NCBI RefSeq assembly: GCF_000955955.1
Contig: NZ_JYJG01000364.1
Coordinates: 1-26,264, forward strand
From: Lentzea aerocolonigenes
Lineage (GTDB): Bacteria > Actinomycetota > Actinomycetes > Mycobacteriales > Pseudonocardiaceae
DNA: 26,264 nt
Direction: 5' to 3'
Below, one piece after another: positions 16,275 through 22,516 of this stretch. The position numbers were made by a program, and so were the translations under genes. Under the pieces are notes generated by a model, which had not been told where the DNA came from, did not search any database, and saw nothing but the letters and a program-made list of their open reading frames with translations. The stretch's first letter is position 1, and every line of letters begins with the position of its first letter.

Positions 16275-16377
16275 CACAACGGATATGGTTCAGGTCTCAG
16301 GCATCCGCCGGAGTTGTTCACCGTGAACGGTTTTCAGCCGATTTCCGGCGGCCCAGAGCCTGCACGAGCCTGGCCGG

Positions 16378-16674
16378 GTGCGATTCCCAGCCGTAGTCGT
16401 GTTGATTCTCATCGCGCTGGTCCCGGTGGTCCCCGCCCGTGCGGCGGCCCAGAGGGCGTCTACTACCTGCGGAGCGCCAGCACGGGCTTCAACCTGGCTC
16501 AGACCGGCGACTCGGCCGCCCTGCACCGACCCGAAGTGGACACTCGCCGCCCGCGCGGACCAGTGGGAGATCCCCGGAATCGGGCCAGGCCACCCCACCG
16601 GCTGCGACGGTTCCACACCACAGGCAGACTGTCGGCTCGCGGACCGATTCGCCGGACCGCCACCACGGAGCTGA
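16378..16674 (+). pseudogene. Frameshifted small secreted lectin-like protein
   Basis: From GTG 16378 the frame opens with a good signal peptide (RFPAVVVLILIALVPVVPARA). Then the adjacent frame carries GVYYLRSASTGFNLAQTGD and SAALHRP (about 16457-16535), which resembles ricin-type lectin repeats, and afterwards the first frame carries PKWTLAARADQWEIPGIG. Together they read as one secreted protein interrupted by two compensating frameshifts. The ribosome binding site is weak. Alternatively the 98-codon first frame is a real protein of unknown fold. It fills the gap before the spermidine-synthase-like gene, with 7 nt between the frame's stop and that ATG. Confidence 0.42.
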
Positions 16675-16681
16675 CCAACAC

Positions 16682-17398
16682 ATGAGTGCTCGTTTCCAGG
16701 AACTCGACTGGCGCCAGACACCTTTGGGTGAACTCACGCTGCGCAAGCGACACGATCCCGTTGTGGGTGGGGAAGTCCACGAGATCAAGCTCAACGACGA
16801 GTTCCTGATGTCCAGCATGTTCACCGTCGCCGAGGTCGAACTGGCCCGCCTCGCGCTCGCGGCAGTTCCGAGGGCACCCCTTGACGTGGTCGTGGGTGGT
16901 CTGGGGCTCGGCTTCACGGCGGTGACCGTGCTGGAGAACGCGGATGTCGGTTCGCTGCTGATCGTCGACGCGCTCGGCGAGGTGATCGAATGGCACCAGC
17001 AGGGGCTCATCCCCGCCGGGTCCGTGCTGACGGCCGACGCCAGGTGCCGCCTGGTGCACGGTGACTTCTTCGCGATGCTCCGCTCCGGACACGGCTTTGA
17101 CCCGGCGACTCCCGGCCGGGCGTTCGACGCGATCATCGTCGACATCGACCACTCGCCGCGTCACCTGCTGCATCCCGGCAACGTCGACTTCTACGAGCCC
17201 GAGGGCCTGCGGCGGCTGGCCGGCCTGCTCCGTCCCGGCGGAGTGTTCGCGCTGTGGTCCAACGACCCGCCCGACGACGAGTTCATCGCCACGCTCTCGT
17301 CGGTCTTCACCGACGTCCACGCCGAGATCGTCAGCTTTCCCAATCCGTTGCAGGGCAAGGACTCCACGAACACCGTCTACCTCGCGAAGCTGACCTGA
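16682..17398 (+). CDS. Spermidine synthase-like (polyamine synthase family) protein
   Basis: A 238-residue protein with the Rossmann-type fold of spermidine synthases and related methyltransferases. VVVGGLGLGFTAVTVL (about 69-84) is the nucleotide-binding loop, IVDALGEVIEWH (94-105) carries the acidic residue, RLVHGDFFA follows, and FDAIIVDIDHSPRHLL plus a YEPEGLRRLAGLLRPGG segment complete the motifs. Spermidine synthases transfer an aminopropyl group from decarboxylated SAM to putrescine; many short actinobacterial members are of unknown substrate, so the label is family-level. The ATG at 16682 has CGGAG 11 nt upstream. It is alone on its strand. Cytoplasmic. Confidence 0.85.
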   Translation: MSARFQELDWRQTPLGELTLRKRHDPVVGGEVHEIKLNDEFLMSSMFTVAEVELARLALAAVPRAPLDVVVGGLGLGFTAVTVLENADVGSLLIVDALGEVIEWHQQGLIPAGSVLTADARCRLVHGDFFAMLRSGHGFDPATPGRAFDAIIVDIDHSPRHLLHPGNVDFYEPEGLRRLAGLLRPGGVFALWSNDPPDDEFIATLSSVFTDVHAEIVSFPNPLQGKDSTNTVYLAKLT

Positions 17399-17415
17399 GC
17401 GGGGCCGGGCCGCGG

Positions 17416-17721
17416 TCAGGCGGTTCGGTCGTCGGGCAGTTCGAGCAGTTCCTCGATCACGCGGCAGGCGGGGCCGGTGCGCTGCCACGAGTACCGCGTC
17501 GGCACCAGGACGTTGGCCTCGTCCGCCGGCATCCGCGTCGCGATCGCGTCGTTCTCGTCGTGCAGACGGACGACGTCGATGACGTTGTCGTGAGCGCGGA
17601 CGCCCACGACGGCGGTGAGTTCGCCCTTGTGGTTGCGCGGGTGGAGGAACTGGAAGCCGCGCAAGATCAGCGCGTTGAGCCGGACCGTGGCGCTGTCCAT
17701 GGTGTCACGCGACGAAGTCAT
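17416..17721 (-). CDS. Small conserved actinobacterial protein downstream of DUF397
   Basis: A protein of about 101 residues (TVRLNALILRGFQFLHPRN, VVGVRAHDNVIDVVRLHDE, then RTGPACRVIEELLELPDD). No named domain is recognised; it looks like a soluble alpha/beta protein. ATG at 17721 has AAGGTGAG about 5 nt upstream and would overlap the end of the DUF397 gene by 17 nt; ATG at 17700 gives 94 residues without overlap but no clear ribosome binding site. Either way it is translated from the same message as the DUF397 gene and may belong to the same regulatory unit (inference). Confidence 0.7.
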   Translation of the reverse strand: MTSSRDTMDSATVRLNALILRGFQFLHPRNHKGELTAVVGVRAHDNVIDVVRLHDENDAIATRMPADEANVLVPTRYSWQRTGPACRVIEELLELPDDRTA

Positions 17722-17944
17722 CGAACTCACCTTCCTTCGCACCCGCCAGGAAGGCCGCGATCTCGGCGCGAGTGAGAACAAGCGCGGGACCGTCCGGAAA
17801 GCGGGAGTTCCGCACTGCGATGCCGCCGTCGTCGAGCCGGGCGAGCTCCATGCAGTTTCCGGACGCGCCGCTGTGCCTGCTCTTCCGCCAGGTCGCGTCC
17901 GTCAGCAGGGCGGCTGACATCCCGCTGTGGATCGCTTCTCCCAT
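17705..17944 (-). CDS. DUF397 domain protein
   Basis: A 79-residue protein with the DUF397 signature: WRKSRHSGASGNCMELARL, GGIAVRNSRFPDGPALVLTRAEIAAFLAGAKEGEFD (read in pieces). DUF397 proteins are small actinobacterial partners of XRE/DUF5753 regulators, often acting as their antagonists in WhiJ-like developmental systems. The matching regulator lies just upstream on the same strand (18100-18981). ATG at 17944 has GGAG 5 nt upstream. Its promoter region (17945-18099) holds two copies of a 12-bp palindrome and further TGCAC elements, suggesting it is directly controlled. Confidence 0.9.
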   Translation of the reverse strand: MGEAIHSGMSAALLTDATWRKSRHSGASGNCMELARLDDGGIAVRNSRFPDGPALVLTRAEIAAFLAGAKEGEFDDFVA

Positions 17945-17974
17945 GGCCACTCCGCCTCCGCGAAACGGGTGCAT

Positions 17975-17986
17975 ATGCACGTGCAT
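17975..17986. promoter_or_regulatory. Palindrome ATGCACGTGCAT, candidate operator
   Basis: A perfect 12-bp palindrome 31 nt upstream of the DUF397 start codon. An identical copy lies at 18029-18040, 54 nt further on, and single TGCAC elements lie at 17994, 18012 and 18042. Confidence 0.5.
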
Positions 17987-18028
17987 TTGGCTGTGCACGC
18001 ACGGTAGCAGATGCACTCGCACGGGTAA

Positions 18029-18040
18029 ATGCACGTGCAT
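18029..18040. promoter_or_regulatory. Palindrome ATGCACGTGCAT, second candidate operator
   Basis: Identical to 17975-17986 and flanked on the right by TTG in both copies. Core ACGTGCA also occurs at 19089-19095 in front of the XRE regulator gene, so the regulator at 18100-18981 is the likely binder. Confidence 0.5.
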
Positions 18041-18070
18041 TTGCACGCTCTATGGGTCGGCGGCGGCCGG

Positions 18071-18114
18071 GCTACAGCTCGGGTTACAGCTCAGCGGGGT
18101 TACAGCTCAGCGAG
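18071..18114. repeat. Short tandem repeat over the 3' end of the XRE regulator gene
   Basis: Three head-to-tail units: a partial GCTACAGCTCGG (18071-18082), GTTACAGCTCAGCGGG (18083-18098) and GTTACAGCTCAGCGAG (18099-18114). The last unit contains the gene's stop codon, so the end of the gene has been copied downstream, probably by slippage. Confidence 0.7.
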
Positions 18115-18981
18115 ACGCTTGCTCAGCACCTGGCGCGTGCGGTCCGGCGTGTGGGCGTCGATGGTCAGCCGGTCGAACATCCGGCTGTACAGCTCGAGCT
18201 CCTTGCTCCGGTCGAGGTACAGGGCGCCGCCGCCGTGCTCGAGGTAGACGATGTCCGGCAGCTCCGGCTCGTCGAACCGCAGCATGGCGAACGAGCTCTC
18301 GGCCGCGTAACCGCTCAGGGAGTAGGGCAGAACCTGCAGGGCGATGTGCTTCTGCTTGGTGACGGCGAGCAGGTGTTCGAGCTGACCGCGCAACACCGCC
18401 ACGCCGCCGATCGGCCGGTACAGCACCGACTCGTCGATCACCGCCCACAGACGGGGCGCGCCCGGCCTGGCCAGGATCTTCTGCCTTTGCATGCGCAGGG
18501 TGACGAGCTGTTCGACCGCCTTGTCCGCGAGGTCCGGGCGGCCGCGGCTCGCGATCGCCCTGGCGTAGTCCTCGGTCTGCAGCAGGCCGGGCACGAACTG
18601 CAGCTCGTACGTGAGGATTCTCGACGCGGCTTCTTCCAGGCCGACGTAGTCGTGGAACCAGTCCGGCATCAGGTCGCTGTAGCGATGCCACCAGCCCGGC
18701 TGGTTCGACTGGGCGACCATCTCGAGGAACATGTCCCGATCCGCCTGGTCGGTGACCCCGTACATGGTGAGCAGGTCGGCGACGTCGCGATCCTTCAGGC
18801 CGACGCGGCCGAGTTCCAGCCTGCTGATCTTCGACTCGGACCCGCGGATGGCGAAACCCGCTTCACTGCGCGAGATGTCCGCTGCTTCGCGCAGCCTGCG
18901 CAACTGCGCGCCGAGCACGATGCGCAGGGCTGTCGGGCCTCCAGGCCGGACGTTCGCCGAGTTGGAGTCAGCAGTCGCCAT
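18100..18981 (-). CDS. XRE-family regulator with DUF5753 domain
   Basis: A 293-residue protein. Residues about 22-76 form a Cro/C1-type helix-turn-helix (LGAQLRRLREAADISRSEAG, SESKISRLELGRVGL). The remainder is the DUF5753 domain, with the typical FVPGLLQTEDYARAI, LWAVIDESVL, LRGQLEHLL, QVLPYSLSGYAA and YLEHGGGALYLD segments. Such proteins work with small DUF397 partners in control of development and antibiotic production in actinomycetes (WhiJ-like pairs). ATG at 18981 has GGAGGAG 6 nt upstream. It is divergent from the methyltransferase gene at 19196. Likely autoregulated through the TGCA-rich elements in 18982-19195. Confidence 0.92.
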   Translation of the reverse strand: MATADSNSANVRPGGPTALRIVLGAQLRRLREAADISRSEAGFAIRGSESKISRLELGRVGLKDRDVADLLTMYGVTDQADRDMFLEMVAQSNQPGWWHRYSDLMPDWFHDYVGLEEAASRILTYELQFVPGLLQTEDYARAIASRGRPDLADKAVEQLVTLRMQRQKILARPGAPRLWAVIDESVLYRPIGGVAVLRGQLEHLLAVTKQKHIALQVLPYSLSGYAAESSFAMLRFDEPELPDIVYLEHGGGALYLDRSKELELYSRMFDRLTIDAHTPDRTRQVLSKRLAEL

Positions 18982-19050
18982 CAGGGCTCCTCCTTAGCGT
19001 TCCGGCCCTCACCTGCGCCAGTGCGGACAGCACAATCCACTCGAAAGGCG

Positions 19051-19096
19051 GTTGCTGTAGATGCAACGGCGCAAGGGGTGATCACTGTACGTGCAG
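19051..19096. promoter_or_regulatory. Repeated TGTA(N)GTGCA-like elements in divergent promoter region
   Basis: CTGTAGATGCAACGGCG (from 19055) and CTGTACGTGCAGCGGCG (from 19085) are two direct copies 30 nt apart, about three helical turns; the first also contains a GTTGC/GCAAC inverted repeat (19051-19067). They lie between the XRE regulator and the methyltransferase and share the ACGTGCA core with the palindromes at 17975 and 18029. Confidence 0.45.
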
Positions 19097-19195
19097 CGGC
19101 GGCACATTCACGCATTCGGCTCATGTGCGTGGGCCGGGTGCGGTGTGATCTGATGCACAGAACGCCATGCCATGTCTACGTTTGTGAGGTTCGTG

Positions 19196-20014
19196 ATGCC
19201 CGACACCGATGTGCCCGTCTACATCGACACGACGAAGGCCAGCATCGCCAGGGTCTACGACGCCTTCCTCAACGGCAAGGACAACTACGAGATCGACCGC
19301 GAGGTGCTGCGGCGGGTGCAGCAGGTCGCGCCGGAAGCGCAGACCCTCGCGTTCGACAACCGCAACTTCCTGATCCGCGCCACCCGCTTCATCGCGAGCC
19401 AGACGGGCATCACCCAGTACCTCGACTGCGGATCGGGGCTGCCCACGGCCGAGAACACCCACCAGGTGGCGCAACGGATCCAGCCCGAAGCTCGCGTGGT
19501 CTACGTCGACAACGACCCCGTGGTGCTCGCACACGGCCGGGCGTTGCTCGAGGAGAACGACCAGACGCACTTCTCGGCCGCGAACATCTTCAACCCCAAG
19601 GAAATCCTCGAGGACCCGATCGTGCGCAAGCACATCGACTTCACGCAGCCGATCGCGTTCTTCCAGCTCGGCACGCTGCACCACTACGATGGTGAGATCA
19701 GCCCGCAGGAGATCATGCGCGAGTACATCGAGGCGCTGCCGTCCGGTTCCTACGTGGCACTCAGCCACTTCCTCGATCCGCAGACCGCGGAGCACAGCGA
19801 TCTCGCCCGCCGCATGGAGGACACGTTCCTGCACAGCCCGATGGGCACCGGCCGTTTCCGCACCCGCGACGAGATCGAGGGCATGCTGGCCGGCCTCGAA
19901 CTGGTCGATCCCGGTCTGTCCCTGTGCGCCGACTGGTGGCCGGACGGTCCGCGCATCACGCCTCTCCCCCCGGTGTCGTACTGCATCGCCGGCGCGGTGG
20001 GCCGCAAGCCCTGA
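19196..20014 (+). CDS. SAM-dependent methyltransferase of the DUF574 family
   Basis: A 272-residue protein of the typical length of this actinobacterial family. ASIARVYDAFLNGKDNYEID (15-34) is the family hallmark, followed by YLDCGSGLPTAENTHQVA (75-92, SAM-binding loop), VVYVDNDPVVLAH (101-113), FFQLGTLHHYDG and the C-terminal GLSLCADWWPDG segment. Substrates of the family are unknown. ATG at 19196 is preferred over the in-frame ATG at 19172 because GAGG lies 6 nt upstream and homologues start with similar short leaders. It is divergent from the XRE regulator, a frequent neighbourhood for this family, and could share its control. Confidence 0.9.
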   Translation: MPDTDVPVYIDTTKASIARVYDAFLNGKDNYEIDREVLRRVQQVAPEAQTLAFDNRNFLIRATRFIASQTGITQYLDCGSGLPTAENTHQVAQRIQPEARVVYVDNDPVVLAHGRALLEENDQTHFSAANIFNPKEILEDPIVRKHIDFTQPIAFFQLGTLHHYDGEISPQEIMREYIEALPSGSYVALSHFLDPQTAEHSDLARRMEDTFLHSPMGTGRFRTRDEIEGMLAGLELVDPGLSLCADWWPDGPRITPLPPVSYCIAGAVGRKP

Positions 20015-20035
20015 CACGGCAGGACCTGGCCTGAT

Positions 20036-20259
20036 CAGTTGGTGGCGGCGCTCTCCCCAGCCTCGTGGTTGAGTTCCACGGCGATCGGGTCTACGCCGTG
20101 AACTGGACGCAGGACCTGATGCCGGAACTGCTCAAGGGCATCGAGAACGCCATGGCGCGCGTCGGCGAGGCGGTCAAGCCGCCCGCCACGCTCATCGGCG
20201 TGGCGACGTTGGACCTCCCGGAGCACCTGGTCGAGGTCGAGGCGACCGCGATCATCTGA
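20036..20259 (+). pseudogene. RidA-family (YjgF/UK114) C-terminal fragment
   Basis: The frame from GTG 20065 gives 64 residues that match the C-terminal half of RidA-like deaminases: VYAVNWTQDLMPELLKGIEN, then PPATLIGVATLDLPEHLVEV and EATAII. The N-terminal half with its substrate-binding residues is absent. A short stretch in a neighbouring frame just before (QLVAALSPAS, about 20036-20065) looks like the preceding RidA helix, implying a frameshift plus loss of the 5' part. RidA enzymes hydrolyse reactive enamine/imine metabolites. This copy is probably dead, although the conserved Arg/Glu region at the end is well kept. Confidence 0.6.
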
Positions 20260-20289
20260 TTTACCGGTGACTAACCGGCGCAACGGACG

Positions 20290-20310
20290 CTCCTCTCAAA
20301 TCGAGAGGAG
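20290..20310 (+). promoter_or_regulatory. Hairpin whose 3' arm is the ribosome binding site
   Basis: CTCCTCTC (20290-20297) and GAGAGGAG (20303-20310) are perfect 8-bp inverted copies with a 5-nt loop. The second arm is the ribosome binding site of the secreted-protein gene, ending 4 nt before its ATG. In the folded RNA the site would be fully masked, as in RNA thermometers and other translational switches. Confidence 0.6.
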
Positions 20311-20314
20311 CACC

Positions 20315-20731
20315 ATGCGCAAGATCCTGGCCGCCGCTGCCGTTTCGGCGGCAGTCGCCGTGACGCTCACCGGCACGGCGCAGGCCGAGTCTAACCAGTA
20401 CTGCAACAGCGTTACGCAGATCGGATCGACTGCCTACGTGAAGAACTACGACGAGACCGTGGCATCGGTGAAGCAGTTCAAGGGCTGCGGCAAGAACTTC
20501 TCCTACATCTACGTGTGGGACTCGTGGATCGCTCGTGCCGGCAGGGACTTCACTCTCCGCACGCACATCCTGACCCGCGACAACAACACCCACGGGTACA
20601 AGACGGGTGCGCGGGGCCAGCGGGAGCTTTGGGGCGGTCCCGCGGACACGCTCGACGACTGCACGCGCGCGCACGGCGAGGTCGACGGCAGCAGCTACTT
20701 CCTGTTCGCCAAGACCAGCGAGCGCTGCTGA
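20315..20731 (+). CDS. Small secreted protein with four cysteines, unknown family
   Basis: A 138-residue protein. Residues 1-24 are a signal peptide (MRK, then an Ala/Val-rich core) with likely cleavage after AQA. The mature part of about 114 residues has C30, C58, C116 and C138, enough for two disulfides, is rich in aromatic residues (FSYIYVWDSWIARAG), and ends on the last cysteine. No catalytic motif or named family is recognised; a small beta-rich extracellular binding protein, inhibitor or toxin is possible. ATG at 20315 has GAGAGGAG 4 nt upstream, within the hairpin described separately. Its stop is 3 nt from the stop of the convergent gene. Confidence 0.8.
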   Translation: MRKILAAAAVSAAVAVTLTGTAQAESNQYCNSVTQIGSTAYVKNYDETVASVKQFKGCGKNFSYIYVWDSWIARAGRDFTLRTHILTRDNNTHGYKTGARGQRELWGGPADTLDDCTRAHGEVDGSSYFLFAKTSERC

Positions 20732-20734
20732 GCG

Positions 20735-21169
20735 TCAGCAGAACTCGGCAAGACCATCGGTCACCCTGACCGTCACGGTGGTGCGCCCGTCCGGACTGTG
20801 CCGGGCGGGTCCGTACTCCGCCAGCAGGGTCTTGTTCGCGCGAACATTCGAGTCATAGGCCCGAATGTGCTGCGCGCACTGACACTTGTGATCAAGCGGC
20901 GTCCCGCAGGCGAACTCGGCTCGCAGCCGGTCGACGTCGGCCGTGACGAGCACGCCCGACCACACCATCACGTCGTCTTCCTCGCCGTACGCCACGAAGT
21001 CGTCGTAGCTGAACGTGCGAACCTCGCCGACGTCGCAGGCCGCGCAGAACAGCACGCGGACGTAATCGTGCATGCGCTCGTGCGGCCCGCGCTCGCGGAC
21101 GCCGATGACGACCTCCTGTGCGCCGTGGCAGATCAGGCAGTTGTCCGACGGCGTGTGCCACCGGCTCAT
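20735..21169 (-). CDS. Zinc-ribbon-like cytoplasmic protein coupled to a membrane protein
   Basis: A 144-residue protein. C11-x2-C14 (CLICHG) and C42-x2-C45 (CAAC) are spaced like a zinc ribbon; further cysteines (CGTPLDHKCQC) follow near residue 88-98, so two metal sites are possible. A central acidic segment (YDDFVAYGEEDD) and a C-terminal beta-like part are present. No family is recognised. ATG at 21169 overlaps the TGA of the upstream membrane-protein gene (ATGA), a sign of translational coupling and likely joint function. No signal peptide. C-x2-C-H might suggest haem c, but the protein is not exported. Confidence 0.75.
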   Translation of the reverse strand: MSRWHTPSDNCLICHGAQEVVIGVRERGPHERMHDYVRVLFCAACDVGEVRTFSYDDFVAYGEEDDVMVWSGVLVTADVDRLRAEFACGTPLDHKCQCAQHIRAYDSNVRANKTLLAEYGPARHSPDGRTTVTVRVTDGLAEFC

Positions 21170-21531
21170 CGGCGCATGCTGACGAACAACGCCAGTCCCG
21201 CGGACAGCGCGATCAAAGCCGACACGACGAGCTGGTTGAGCCAAACGGCCCAAACACCGCCATCCGCCGCGTGCAACGCGACGATCACCAGCCACAGCGC
21301 CAAAGCGATCGTGATCGGTTGCGCCAGCGGCACGTCCAGCGGCGCCATCGCCCGCACCATGCCGAGCAGCATGACGACGACGGCCAGTCCCATCGACCAC
21401 CAGTAAGGCCGGAAAGCGTGCACGGACGCGCTGAAGTGCAGGACCGGTGGCGCGGCGATCAGCCACACGCCGGCCAGGAAGGCGGCGACACCGGCCCTGC
21501 TCTCGAACGTCCGAACTCGTAGGTCCCCCAC
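21166..21531 (-). CDS. Four-helix membrane protein, SPW-repeat-like
   Basis: A protein of about 121 residues with four hydrophobic helices: AGVAAFLAGVWLIAAPPVL, WWSMGLAVVVMLLGMVRAM, ITIALALWLVIVALHAA and LNQLVVSALIALSAGLALFV. The layout and the WLIAAPPVLHFS turn resemble SPW-repeat membrane proteins, a family of unknown role. The start is uncertain: GTG 21531 has GAGGTGA 11 nt upstream; GTG 21546 and GTG 21570 are alternatives, the latter directly after the stop of the lyase-like gene (TGAGGTG). It overlaps the zinc-ribbon gene by 4 nt and is probably in one operon with it and perhaps with the lyase gene. Confidence 0.75.
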   Translation of the reverse strand: MGDLRVRTFESRAGVAAFLAGVWLIAAPPVLHFSASVHAFRPYWWSMGLAVVVMLLGMVRAMAPLDVPLAQPITIALALWLVIVALHAADGGVWAVWLNQLVVSALIALSAGLALFVSMRR

Positions 21532-21571
21532 GCGAGTAATTCTCACCTCTGACGGACCTGGAGGGAACACC

Positions 21572-22351
21572 TCATTCGTTGCGGTACGCCTTCATGTTCC
21601 GCAGCAGCAGGTAGGTGTCCTGCAGCTGCGCGGAGTCGCCGAGGGACCGGTAGATGCCCCACTTCGGATGCGCCTGGGTGCCACCGAGCCAGGTGTCGAA
21701 GTTGGACCGTGACGCGTTGACGACCGTGGTTGCGCCGTCCTTCAACGCGAAGCGCAACGAGCCGGACCCGTCGGCCACCTTGATCTCGATCTCCACGTCG
21801 ATCCACTTGTTGCGCAACGGTGCGAGCGGCGTGCTGCCGAGTTTCGCCTGTCCCGCACCGAAGAGCCGCATCTCGACGGTCTCGGTGGAACCGCTGCGGA
21901 ACAACGACATCGTCACGACCGGCGATGCCACACCGGTGTGCTTGACCTGGAAGATGTGCGTGAAGCTGGTCGTCCCCTTCAACGAGCTGGGGATGTACAT
22001 CTGGTAGTTGTAGCGCCAGGTCTCGCCCTTCTTCATGTCGTGCCGGGTGCTGCCGGTCTGGATCGCGCGGACTTCCTGGCGCTGCCGGTCCGAACCGTCC
22101 CGATCGGACTTGTGCATCACGAACCGGTACTGGTCGCTCTCGGCGAAGATGTGCGTGGCCGACGGATGCGAGTTGGAGCGGTCGTCCTCGATGCCCACGA
22201 ACGCCTTCAGCCCGACCGATCCGGGATTCGGCGCCCACTTCTGCACGAACGCCAGTGCTCCGACGTCAGCCGACGCGACTCCGGCGACAAACGGCGTCGC
22301 CGCGACGGCGAGCGCTCCTCGCAGTGCCGTGCGGCGGTTGAACAACTCCAT
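21572..22351 (-). CDS. Tat-exported polysaccharide-lyase-like protein
   Basis: A 259-residue protein. The N-terminus has a twin-arginine signal (NRRTAL at 5-10, then a hydrophobic core ending VASA near 28), so it is exported folded. The mature part has jelly-roll features of heparin-lyase-I-type proteins (PF14099): RFVMHKSDRDGSDRQRQEV, WRYNYQMYIPSS, FTHIFQVKHTG, WIDVEIEIKV and PKWGIYRS near the C-terminus. Family members cleave acidic polysaccharides by beta-elimination, but the substrate here is not predictable and the level of similarity I can judge is moderate. ATG at 22351 has GAGGAGGAA about 5 nt upstream. It is divergent from the flavoprotein gene across 165 nt that show no further feature. 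Confidence 0.75.
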   Translation of the reverse strand: MELFNRRTALRGALAVAATPFVAGVASADVGALAFVQKWAPNPGSVGLKAFVGIEDDRSNSHPSATHIFAESDQYRFVMHKSDRDGSDRQRQEVRAIQTGSTRHDMKKGETWRYNYQMYIPSSLKGTTSFTHIFQVKHTGVASPVVTMSLFRSGSTETVEMRLFGAGQAKLGSTPLAPLRNKWIDVEIEIKVADGSGSLRFALKDGATTVVNASRSNFDTWLGGTQAHPKWGIYRSLGDSAQLQDTYLLLRNMKAYRNE

Positions 22352-22516
22352 GCGGGTTCCTCCTCGAACCAGAAGTTCGAGGCGGCGGTGCCCATCACGA
22401 TCTGCGACAGACCTCCGACGTGTCAAGGCCTCACTTTTGTGGAGGATCCGTGCAGATCCGGTGAAGGTGTTGCGGCCGAACGGGAACCTCCGCCCTGGTC
22501 CGTCCTACGGTCAGGC

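Noticed and set aside
20735..21169. C-x2-C-H in the zinc-ribbon-like protein as a cytochrome c haem site
   Set aside because: The protein has no export signal and has a second C-x2-C pair, which fits metal binding better than haem attachment.
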